In this document: piece by piece, positions 46,021 through 53,970 of the stretch
Layout of the letters: the number at the start of each line of letters is the position of its first letter
Numbering within the stretch: position 1 is the stretch's first letter
Origin: Alloalcanivorax profundimaris
GTDB taxonomy: Bacteria > Pseudomonadota > Gammaproteobacteria > Pseudomonadales > Alcanivoracaceae
Length of the DNA: 64,000 nucleotides
Reading direction: 5' to 3'
Assembly: GCF_015265435.1 (NCBI RefSeq)
Contig: NZ_JABJWH010000005.1
Coordinates: 1 to 64,000 of the forward strand
Program-made: the position numbers and the translations under genes
Notes under the pieces: model-generated
The model's database searches: none
What the model saw: only the letters and a program-made list of their open reading frames with translations
What the model was told of the DNA's origin: nothing

Positions 46021-46959
46021 ATGCCCGACACCCTCGACGATCATCAGGCCCGCCGGCTGCTGACCCTGGCCGCCAGCGCCTCGGTGGCCACCGCCCTGAT
46101 CCTGATCGCGGTGAAAAGCGTGGCCTGGACCATGACCGGTTCGGTGAGCCTGCTGGCATCGCTGATCGACTCGATCATGGATTCACTGGCGTCCCTGGTG
46201 AACTTCGCCGCCATCCGCTATTCCCTGGTGCCGGCGGACGACGAACACCGCTTCGGCCACGGCAAGGCGGAGGCCCTGGCCGGCCTTGGCCAGTCCGTGC
46301 TGATCGCCGGCTCGGCGCTCTATCTGCTCCAGGAAGCGGTGTTCAAGCTGCTCAATCCGGAGCCCATCGAAGCCACCGGCCTGGGGGTCGGCGTGATGGT
46401 GTTTTCCATCGCGCTCACCGCGCTGCTGCTGGTGGTGCAGAAATACGTGGTGCGGCGCACCGGCTCCACCGCCATCGACGCGGACTCGCTGCACTATCTC
46501 TCGGATCTGGCGGTTAACGCCGGCATCATCCTGGCGCTGGTGATCAGCGGCCTGGGCTTCGACGCCGCCGACGGCCTGGTGGGGCTGGTGATCGCCCTCT
46601 ACATTCTCTGGTCGGCCTGGAAGATCGGCTGGGAATCGGTGCAGCTGCTGCTGGACCGGGAGCTGCCCGGCGAGGTGCGCGACGTAATCGGCACCGTGGT
46701 CGGCGAGCATGACCAGGCCCTGGGCTTCCACGACCTGCGATCCCGCCAGTCCGGGCGCACCCAGTTCATCCAGCTGCATGTGGATATGGACGAAACCCTG
46801 CCGCTCAAGGACGCCCACGAACTGGGCGAGCGCATCCGCGCCGACATCCTCCAGCACTATCCCGCCGCCGAGGTGATCATCCACCACGATCCGGTGCCCA
46901 ACTCTCCCCACGTCCCCGTCGACCCGGACTCCTCCAACCGAGAAGACCGCGCCGGTTGA
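46021..46959 (+). CDS. fieF: cation diffusion facilitator, FieF/ZitB-type metal efflux pump
   Basis: A 312-residue member of the CDF family exporting divalent metals (Zn2+, Fe2+ or Cd2+) by proton exchange. Six hydrophobic segments carry the metal-site pairs LIDSIMDS (TM2) and HYLSDLAVN (TM5), and a cytoplasmic C-terminal domain follows. Residues D..D and H..D fit the FieF subfamily. It begins 3 nt after the NlpD-like stop, and its tail is followed by a large palindrome. Confidence 0.85.
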   Translation: MPDTLDDHQARRLLTLAASASVATALILIAVKSVAWTMTGSVSLLASLIDSIMDSLASLVNFAAIRYSLVPADDEHRFGHGKAEALAGLGQSVLIAGSALYLLQEAVFKLLNPEPIEATGLGVGVMVFSIALTALLLVVQKYVVRRTGSTAIDADSLHYLSDLAVNAGIILALVISGLGFDAADGLVGLVIALYILWSAWKIGWESVQLLLDRELPGEVRDVIGTVVGEHDQALGFHDLRSRQSGRTQFIQLHVDMDETLPLKDAHELGERIRADILQHYPAAEVIIHHDPVPNSPHVPVDPDSSNREDRAG

Positions 46960-46973
46960 CGGTCTCCCCGTAG

Positions 46974-47080
46974 CCCCGGGGTGTGTCTCCCCTCCCGGGA
47001 CCCTGTTTGACAGGATGTCAAACCGGGAGTCTACAGGGATGTATTCACGACGTTCCCGGGAGGGGAGACACACCCCGGGG
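46974..47080. repeat. 107-bp palindromic element with perfect 27-bp arms
   Basis: Arms 46974-47000 and 47054-47080 are perfect 27-nt reverse complements around a 53-nt centre. The centre holds a second hairpin (gtttgac/gtcaaac) and a ccctgt/acaggg pair. It fills the gap between the convergent fieF and MMPL genes and could terminate both. The composite architecture suggests a dispersed MITE- or REP-class repeat. No other copy is in this window. Confidence 0.85.
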
Positions 47081-47094
47081 CGGCCCAGCTAACA

Positions 47095-49773
47095 TCAACC
47101 CGTCTGGCCGGCGCGCAGCTTCGGCCGCACCGTGATCAGCAACGCTGGCAGCAACGTCAGGTTGCTCAGCAACGCCACCAGCATGGCCAGACTGGTCAGC
47201 AGCCCGAAGTACACCGTCGGGTTGAAGTTGGAAAACGCCAGAATCGAGAAGCCGGCGATGATCACCAGGGAGGTGTAGTACATCGCCTTGCCGATGGAGC
47301 CGTGGCAGCGGCGCATGGCCGCCGCGTAATCCCGGTCCGCCGGCCACTCCTCGTGGAAGCGGTGCACATAGTGAATGGTGTCGTCCACCGCGATGCCGAT
47401 GGTGATCGCCGTGATGGTGATGGTCATCAGATCCAGCGGCAGCCCGATCCAGCCCATCAGCCCCAGCACCGTGGCCGCGCTCACCAGGCTCGGCACCATG
47501 CTGATCAGCGCCACCGGCAGGGACCGGAACAGCAACAGCAGCATGATCAGGATCGCCGTGAACACATAGCCCAGGGTCTTGATCTGCGAATCGAACAGGC
47601 TCTGCAGCATGTTGTTGTAGAGCACCATGGCGCCGGTCAAATGCACCTGCTCGGGTTGCAGATCGAACTGGCTGACCAGATCGTCGTTGATCTTCTTGAG
47701 CAGGTCGTCCCGGTTCAGCCCCGGGTAGGAATCCACCACCCGGATGCTGATGCGGATCTGCCGGCCGTCGTCGGACAGATAGGGGCTCACCAGCTGGCCG
47801 CGCAGATCATCGGGAATGAAGCTGGCCAGCAGCATCAGCTGCACATAGCTGAGCGGGCCGTCGTTGATCTTCTTGGCCACCTTGTAGGTGGTGGCGATGG
47901 ACAGCACCTTGCCGGTTTCCGGCAGCGACTGCAGGTAATCCTCGATCCTGATGATTTGTTCCAGCCGTTGCGGCGTGTACCAGTAGGCGCCTTGCAGATC
48001 CGGCCCCTGGTCCGCCGTCGGGCCCGGCGCGTCGCTGGCGAACGGGTCCTGGCCGCCGCCGAAGTCGTCGCCGCCGCCATTACCGCCCGCGGCGAACGGG
48101 TCTTGCTGGACCGCGCCGAAGCCATCGTCGCCGGCGGACTGGCCGCCGGATGCCTCACGGGAGGCGGCGCCGCCGGCGAACGGGTCGTCCTGGACGGCGT
48201 CGAAGCCGTCCGCGTCCTCGGCGGGCGCGGTGGCGCCGGTGGATTTGCTTTCCCGGGGCGGGGCGTCGATGACGATGTCCAGGGGCGTGGTGCCGCCCAG
48301 CTTCCGGTCGATCTGCAGCATGCCCTGGTAGATCTCCGTGTCTTCCTGGAAGTAATCGATGAAGCGGTTTTCCACCGTCAGGCGGGTCATGCCCCACAGC
48401 GCCGCCGCCAGGCCCGCCAGGGTCACCACCAGCAGGGTCACCCGATGGCGCTCGGTGAAGCCGGCGAAGGTCAGCGTCACCCGGCGCGTCAGATCACGGC
48501 CCTGGCGCGGTTGGCCCGGCGCCAGCCGGCCCAGCAGGCTGGGGAACACCAGGAAGCAGGTCACCAGGGCCACGCCCAGGCCCAGGGTCATCATCCAGCC
48601 GAAGTCGATCACCGGGCGGATGTCGCTGATCACCAGGGACGAGAAGCCCACCATGGTGGTCAGGATCATGTAGACGCTGGGGCGCATCATGTGGGCGGCG
48701 GTTTCCCGCAGCAGCCAGCCCTGGGTAGCGTCCGGGTTTTCCTCGTGCAGTTCCCGGTAGCGCACCGTCAGATGGATGGTGATGGACATGGTGATGATCA
48801 AAAGCAACGACAAATAGTTGCTGCTGATCACCGTCACCTTCCAGTCCATGAAGCCCAGCCAGCCAGTGACGGTGAGCACGGTGACGCCGCAGCACAGCAG
48901 CGGCACCACCACCCAGCGCGGACGCCGGAAAATCAGGAACAGGGTGAGGATCAGGAACGCCACCACGCCCAGGCCGAAGATTTCCAGGTCCGAGCGGATG
49001 AAGCGGATCATGTCCGAGGCGATCATCGGCACGCCGCCCAGCACCAGGCGCGCCTGGTCCCGGTAACCGTCCATGATGCCGCGGATGTCCTCGATCTCCT
49101 CGGCGGTGCGCGCCTGCACCGCGCTGTTGTAGTCGCTGAATTCGGCGTCCACCCGTTCCAGTTCCGCCGCCTCGGATTCGCTCAGGGCGTCCTGGCGTTC
49201 CTGATCGCGCAAGGCGTTGCGCCGGTTGAGCAGCTCGAAGTAACGCTCATCGCGCTCGAAGGTCACCAGCATGGCGGTGGTGAGGCCGTCGTCGCTGACC
49301 AGCAGATCCTCGTAGAGCGGATTGGTGTCGGTGAACTCCTGTTTGGCCAGGCCCAGGTCCACGCCGTCGTCGAGCACCGTGCGGTAGCCGTCGGACAGAT
49401 CGGTGAATTCAACCTTGGGGCTGAACAGCAGCGGCACGTCCAGCAGGCTGTACACCGAAGCGACCCGGTCCAGGCCCTTGAGCTCGCCCTGCAGGCTTTG
49501 CAGGTTCTTCAGGGTGTCGCGGCTGAACAGTTCGCCTTCCCGGGGCGTGTAGGTGACCACCAGGAAATCGCTGCCGCCATACTGCTTGGCGATCTTGCGG
49601 TAGTACTCCAGCGCCTGATCGTTCTCCAGGGTCAGGGACTCGGCGGAGGCGTCCAGCTTGAAATCGCGGGCCTGCCAGGCGGCCACGCCGCACACCAGGG
49701 CCACCACCAGCAGCCACAAAATCGGGTTGCGCAGCACCACCGCGCAATAGACGCGGAACAGTCGAGACATCAT
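47095..49773 (-). CDS. RND/MMPL-family exporter
   Basis: An 892-residue inner-membrane protein with the two-repeat MMPL/RND topology: an N-terminal helix, a periplasmic loop, helices around 260-400, a second loop, and a helix bundle near 750-880 containing GIAVDDTIHYVHR. The second loop (about 520-600) is a low-complexity Gly/Asp stretch with three copies of a D-x-V/G-Q-x-DPFA-type motif. Substrate unknown, though lipids or hydrophobic compounds are usual. It is 9 nt downstream of the SRPBCC gene. Confidence 0.85.
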   Translation of the reverse strand: MMSRLFRVYCAVVLRNPILWLLVVALVCGVAAWQARDFKLDASAESLTLENDQALEYYRKIAKQYGGSDFLVVTYTPREGELFSRDTLKNLQSLQGELKGLDRVASVYSLLDVPLLFSPKVEFTDLSDGYRTVLDDGVDLGLAKQEFTDTNPLYEDLLVSDDGLTTAMLVTFERDERYFELLNRRNALRDQERQDALSESEAAELERVDAEFSDYNSAVQARTAEEIEDIRGIMDGYRDQARLVLGGVPMIASDMIRFIRSDLEIFGLGVVAFLILTLFLIFRRPRWVVVPLLCCGVTVLTVTGWLGFMDWKVTVISSNYLSLLLIITMSITIHLTVRYRELHEENPDATQGWLLRETAAHMMRPSVYMILTTMVGFSSLVISDIRPVIDFGWMMTLGLGVALVTCFLVFPSLLGRLAPGQPRQGRDLTRRVTLTFAGFTERHRVTLLVVTLAGLAAALWGMTRLTVENRFIDYFQEDTEIYQGMLQIDRKLGGTTPLDIVIDAPPRESKSTGATAPAEDADGFDAVQDDPFAGGAASREASGGQSAGDDGFGAVQQDPFAAGGNGGGDDFGGGQDPFASDAPGPTADQGPDLQGAYWYTPQRLEQIIRIEDYLQSLPETGKVLSIATTYKVAKKINDGPLSYVQLMLLASFIPDDLRGQLVSPYLSDDGRQIRISIRVVDSYPGLNRDDLLKKINDDLVSQFDLQPEQVHLTGAMVLYNNMLQSLFDSQIKTLGYVFTAILIMLLLLFRSLPVALISMVPSLVSAATVLGLMGWIGLPLDLMTITITAITIGIAVDDTIHYVHRFHEEWPADRDYAAAMRRCHGSIGKAMYYTSLVIIAGFSILAFSNFNPTVYFGLLTSLAMLVALLSNLTLLPALLITVRPKLRAGQTG

Positions 49774-49782
49774 GGTCGGGCC

Positions 49783-50214
49783 TTAGAACATGGCCGCGAA
49801 TTCCGCGGCGAAACGCTGATCGAAGCGGTGAATGAGGCGCCCGGCGGGCAGGGTGAGCAGGGTCAGCAGCCCTTCGGACCACTCTTCCTGATGCACCCGG
49901 CAGCCGCCGTCGCCGTCGTCGATGAAGGTGAAACGGTGGATCAGACGCGCCATGGGCAGGTCCAGCCCCCAGGCGATGCATTCGTTTTCCCGGTACTCGT
50001 GCACGCGCACCACCACCGGCGCCGGCGGCAGGCGCGGCAGGTCGGCCACGAACAGCAGGTTGGCGCCGCGCCGCCACTGGCCGCCGAACAGCCGTGCGTG
50101 GCGCACCACCGAACACCAGTCGGCCCAGCCGTCGACCTGGCTGAACAGGGAAAAGGCCTGGCGGGGTGAGGCGCGGGTGTCGGTCACTTCGTCGATGAAG
50201 TAGCGTTTCAGCAT
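49783..50214 (-). CDS. SRPBCC-fold (START-like) small-ligand protein
   Basis: A 143-residue protein starting MLKRYFIDEV with an alternating strand pattern and WADWCSVVRHAR and WSEGLLTLLTLP segments that fit the SRPBCC/polyketide-cyclase lipid-binding fold. The ATG at 50214 has GAGG 5 nt upstream and is preferred over 50241. It is probably co-transcribed with the MMPL exporter, which suggests a ligand-delivery role. That role is speculative. Confidence 0.65.
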   Translation of the reverse strand: MLKRYFIDEVTDTRASPRQAFSLFSQVDGWADWCSVVRHARLFGGQWRRGANLLFVADLPRLPPAPVVVRVHEYRENECIAWGLDLPMARLIHRFTFIDDGDGGCRVHQEEWSEGLLTLLTLPAGRLIHRFDQRFAAEFAAMF

Positions 50215-50405
50215 AACGTCCTCGTTCTCCGGAGGCCCCAAGAGTACCCATCATTCCCGGCACTCACCACCTAAACGGTGGCGCCGCCCTTGACCGGCGG
50301 GACCGCCCCGGGGAACCTTCGGTCAATGCGAGCGCGGCCTGGTCATCGTTCCATGAAGGTCCGTCCGCGACGGCATGGAAGAATAATAATCAACGAGGAA
50401 ACGTG

Positions 50406-51413
50406 ATGGTGGGAACGCACCTGCCCGCGTCGGTCCTGCCGGGCCTGCTGGAGATCGCCCTGCGTGGCCGGCTCGACGCGGCGACCCTGTTCGAGCGCGC
50501 CGGCGTGGACCCCGGCGCCGACCGCTACCTGACCCTGGATCAGCTCGACCGGCTGTTGGGCACCGTCTTCCGCGACGCCGGCGACCCCCTGTTCGGATTG
50601 CGCGCCGGCCGCCGCCATGACTACCGCCGCCTGCAGCTGCTCGGCCGGCTGATGGCCGCCGCCACCACCCTGGAGCAGGCGCTGGCGCTGCTGTTTCGCT
50701 ACAAGGACCTGGTGGTGCCGTACCTGGCGTTCCGGCTTGAGCGTGGCGAGCACCACTGCACCCTGGCGATCACCGGCGGCGAGGGCCTGAGCTTCGCCCG
50801 GGACCCGGCCCACGACGATCTGGTGCTGGCCAGCCTGGTGGCGGTGGGGCGCTCGCTGCTGGGCGGGCGCATGCCGGTGCACCGGGTGCTGTTCCGCCGC
50901 CCGGCGCCGGACCAGCGCGACGAGTACGACGCCTTCTTTCAATGCCCGCTGCGCTTCGCGGCACCGAACAACGCCATCGAGTTCTCCCCGGCGCTGCTCG
51001 GCCAGACCCTGCCCGGCGCCAACGCCCACCGGCGCGCCCGTCTGGAGGGCGCCGCCGGCCGGCTGCTGCTGGATCTGTCCCGGGCCGGCGGCGTCGCCGG
51101 CCAGGTGCTCGACCGCTTGCGCGGTGGCCTGGGGCAGGGCGGGCTCACCGTGGAGCGGGTGGCCGCGGACCTCAACATGACCGCCCGCACCCTGCAGCGG
51201 CGGCTGCGCGACGAAGGCGTGCAATTCGCCCGCCTGCGCGACCAGGTGCGCATGGAATACGCCTGCCGCCGCCTGCGCGAGCCCGGTTGCGACATGCAGG
51301 ATCTGGCCCTCTATCTGGGCTTTTCCGACACCGCCAACTTCTACCACGCCTTCAAGCGCTGGAAGGGCTGCGCCCCGGGGGAATACCGTCGCCGGGCGCT
51401 GGGCGGCGTGTGA
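50406..51413 (+). CDS. AraC-family transcriptional regulator (arabinose-binding-like N-terminus)
   Basis: A 335-residue regulator. The N-terminal ~190 residues match the variable sensor domain seen in OruR/ArgR-like AraC proteins. The C-terminal ~100 residues hold two helix-turn-helix motifs (VERVAADLNMTARTLQRRL and LALYLGFSDTANFYHAFKRW). Ribosome site GAGG is 7 nt before ATG 50406. It is divergent from the SRPBCC-MMPL pair, so these are its most likely targets (inference). Confidence 0.85.
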   Translation: MVGTHLPASVLPGLLEIALRGRLDAATLFERAGVDPGADRYLTLDQLDRLLGTVFRDAGDPLFGLRAGRRHDYRRLQLLGRLMAAATTLEQALALLFRYKDLVVPYLAFRLERGEHHCTLAITGGEGLSFARDPAHDDLVLASLVAVGRSLLGGRMPVHRVLFRRPAPDQRDEYDAFFQCPLRFAAPNNAIEFSPALLGQTLPGANAHRRARLEGAAGRLLLDLSRAGGVAGQVLDRLRGGLGQGGLTVERVAADLNMTARTLQRRLRDEGVQFARLRDQVRMEYACRRLREPGCDMQDLALYLGFSDTANFYHAFKRWKGCAPGEYRRRALGGV

Positions 51414-51459
51414 GCGATGCCGCTGGCACGGTGCCCACCGGCGCGCGTACCCTGTGGCC

Positions 51460-52591
51460 ATGCTCGACCCACGACGTGCTGAACAGGAACTGGACGCGCT
51501 CTGGTCCCACCCCGCCGGCCACTGCCGGGTGCACGCCGCCGGCGGCGGCGCCACCGGCGTCACCGGGCGGGTGGAAGCCGGTGACCGGCGCTACTTTCTC
51601 AAATGGCTCCCCGACGGCGACGCCCTGGACGCGGAGGCGGACGGGCTGCGCCACCTGGCGCCGGCGATCCGCGTGCCGGCGGTGGTCCACCGCGGTCCCC
51701 TGGCCGGCGGCCAGGCACTGATCCTGGAATGGCTGGACACCCGCCCCCTGGGCGGTCGCCAATGGGAAACCCTGGGCGCCCACCTGCGCCGGCTCCACGA
51801 CACCACCGCCGAGCGCTTCGGCCACCACCGCGACAACTGGATCGGCGCCAACCGCCAGGACAACACCCCCACCGACCACTGGGCGGACTTCTTCGTCGAA
51901 CGCCGCCTGGCCCCGCAACTGCGCCAGGCCCGCGACCGGGGCCTGCCGCCCCGCGCCGTCCAGGCGGTGGAAGCGGTCATGGCCCGCGTCCCGAACTGGC
52001 TCGCCGGCCTGGACATCCGCCCGGCCCTGGTCCACGGCGACCTCTGGCAAGGCAACCTGGCCGCCCTGGCCGACGGCACCCCGGTGATTTACGACCCGGC
52101 GGTCCATTACGGCCACGGCGAAACCGACCTGGCCATGCTCGGCCTGTTCGGCGCCGTCCCCGACGCTCTCTACCACGCCTACGGCCAGGATCCCCACGAC
52201 CGCGACTTTCAGCACCGCACCCGCCTTTACAACCTGTATCATCTGCTTAAGGAGCCTCTGAATACCGCCTTACGTACTCAGCGTGGCCTGAAGTGTACAG
52301 CCGTCGTGTCTTGTCTCGACGGACAGGGTGGTGCCCTTTCCAAGAGGCAAGGCGCGGCGGCTGTACACTTCAGGCCGCGCCCTGCGGGGCTTACAGGCTG
52401 GCCCACACTCATCGTTCCCCTTTTTCGACAGGCAACCAGCCTGCCTTCAAAAGGGCGCCTTGATTGTGAGCCGGCCTGTAAGCCTGAGTACGCAAGGCGG
52501 TATTCAGAGGCTCCTTGACCACCACAACCTCTTCGGCGGCCCCTACACCCAAACCACCGAAGACACCGCCCTCTCCCTCCTCCGTGAATAA
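51460..52591 (+). pseudogene. fructosamine kinase family gene disrupted by a MITE-like insertion
   Basis: Residues 1-263 match the fructosamine/ketosamine kinase family, including the catalytic VHGDLWQGNL and the metal-binding DPAVHYGHGETD. After Leu263 (codon at 52246) the frame enters a 268-bp inverted-repeat element and stops at 52518. The native C-terminus (DHHNLFGGPYTQTT..., 24 residues ending 52591) continues just past the element. Joining 52248 to 52517 restores a 287-residue protein. As it stands the gene encodes a 352-residue chimera and is probably inactive. Confidence 0.88.
52249..52516. mobile_element. 268-bp MITE-like insertion with 33-bp terminal inverted repeats
   Basis: Termini 52249-52281 and 52484-52516 are 33-nt inverted repeats with one mismatch, starting aaggagcctctgaatac. 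Two more inverted pairs lie inside (52285-52303 with 52358-52376, perfect 19 bp, and 52389-52398 with 52474-52483, 10 bp). No transposase is present, so it is non-autonomous. A CTT at 52246-52248 and 52514-52516 may be a 3-bp target duplication. The tip resembles IS5-type ends, but the family is not established. Confidence 0.85.
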
Positions 52592-52650
52592 CGGGGCAGG
52601 GTGTGAGCGTCCCCGCTAGGCGGTAACCTCCAACAGAGAGTCCTGACTCA

Positions 52651-53766
52651 ATGCGCATCGTCGCCGACGAAAACATGCCCGCCCTGACCCCCTTCGAATC
52701 CCAGGGCCAGGTCACCCGCGTCAACGGCCGCACCCTGACCCGCGACCAACTGAAGGACACCGAGGTCCTGCTGGTCCGCTCCGTCACCCGTGTCGACCGC
52801 GCCCTGCTGGAAGGCACCCCGGTGCGCTTCGTCGGCTCCGCCACCATCGGCACCGACCACATAGACCGCCAGGCCCTGGACGACCTGGGCATCGCCTTCG
52901 CCCACGCCCCCGGCTGCAACGCCCGCGCCGTGGTCGAATACGTGCTCCAGGCCCTGCTGCTGGCCTGCCACAAGCAAGGCCGCTCCCTGCGCGAAAGCCG
53001 GGTCGGCATCGTCGGCCTGGGCAATGTGGGCGGCCGCCTGGCGGACTGGCTCAATGCCCTGGGCGTCACCGTGATCGGCTGCGACCCGCCCCTGGCCCGG
53101 GCCGGCGCCCGCGCCCCGGTGCCCCTGGACCCCCTCGACGCCGCCCTGGAAGCGGACCTGATCAGCCTGCACGTACCGCTGACCCGGGACGGCGACGACG
53201 CCACCCACCATCTGCTCGACGCCGAACGCCTGGCCCGGCTGGGCCCGGAGCAGACCCTGATCAGCACCTGCCGGGGGCCGGTGATCGACAACCGGGCTCT
53301 GGCCGCGCGCCTGGAACAGGAAGACGCGCCGCTGGCGCTGCTGGATGTGTGGGAAAATGAACCGCGCCCGGACCCGGCGCTGCTCGACCGGGTGTTTCTC
53401 GGCTCACCCCATGTGGCGGGCTACAGCGTGGAAGGCAAATGGCGGGGCACCGCCATGCTGCACCAGGCCTGGTGCCGCTGGCGCGGGGAGAGCGCGCCGG
53501 AGATGGTGCCACCAACGGAGGACGCGGAGCTGGACGCGCCGGTCCACGACGAAGCGGACCTGCTGGCCTTGCTGCGCCGGGCCTACCGGCTCCACGAGGA
53601 CGACGCACGCCTGCGTGAAGCGGTGCGCGCGCCGGACCCGGGCGTCGCCTTCGACACCCTGCGCAAGAACTACCCGCCCCGGCATGAGCTGCTTTACTGG
53701 CGCCACCGGGGCGACGTGGCGGCGCCGTTCAAACCCCTGGTCAGCCGGCTTTTCGCGCCGGAGTAG
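52651..53766 (+). CDS. pdxB: erythronate-4-phosphate dehydrogenase PdxB
   Basis: A 371-residue NAD-dependent 2-hydroxyacid dehydrogenase of pyridoxal-5'-phosphate synthesis. It starts MRIVADENMPAL as in PdxB and has Rossmann GLGNVGGRLADW, the catalytic Arg region STCRGPVID and a His near SPHVAGYS. The C-terminal PdxB-specific dimerisation domain is present. Its last 26 nt overlap a small gene on the opposite strand. Confidence 0.94.
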   Translation: MRIVADENMPALTPFESQGQVTRVNGRTLTRDQLKDTEVLLVRSVTRVDRALLEGTPVRFVGSATIGTDHIDRQALDDLGIAFAHAPGCNARAVVEYVLQALLLACHKQGRSLRESRVGIVGLGNVGGRLADWLNALGVTVIGCDPPLARAGARAPVPLDPLDAALEADLISLHVPLTRDGDDATHHLLDAERLARLGPEQTLISTCRGPVIDNRALAARLEQEDAPLALLDVWENEPRPDPALLDRVFLGSPHVAGYSVEGKWRGTAMLHQAWCRWRGESAPEMVPPTEDAELDAPVHDEADLLALLRRAYRLHEDDARLREAVRAPDPGVAFDTLRKNYPPRHELLYWRHRGDVAAPFKPLVSRLFAPE

Positions 53767-53911
53767 GGTAGTGCCAGGCTTGCTCCAGCTCGCGGCAGGC
53801 GCGCAGGATCATCGCCTCGGTGATGGGAATTTCCCGGCCCTGCTCGTCGACCAGGGCGGCGCCGTTGAATTCCCGGCGGCTGGAGGCCTGTGAATATTGA
53901 AGACGGTTCAT
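53741..53911 (-). CDS. 56-residue conserved small protein (PA1571-like)
   Basis: A 56-residue frame with a good GGAG ribosome site 7 nt before the ATG. It reads MNRLQYSQASS and contains ALVDEQGREIPITEAMI and ACRELEQAW, a pattern resembling the small PA1571-type hypothetical proteins of pseudomonads. Function unknown. It overlaps the 3' end of pdxB by 26 nt in a tail-to-tail arrangement and diverges from the downstream kinase-like gene. The protein resemblance is from memory. Confidence 0.7.
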   Translation of the reverse strand: MNRLQYSQASSRREFNGAALVDEQGREIPITEAMILRACRELEQAWHYPTPARKAG

Positions 53912-53970
53912 GATGGTTCTCCGCTGTTTTCCCCGACGCGGTCATTGTTGAAAAAAGGTGTGATCGTTTT

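Noticed and set aside
47302-50169. 955-codon plus-strand frame opposite the MMPL and SRPBCC genes
   Set aside because: His/Gln-rich antisense translation without a domain. The minus-strand genes carry clear family features.
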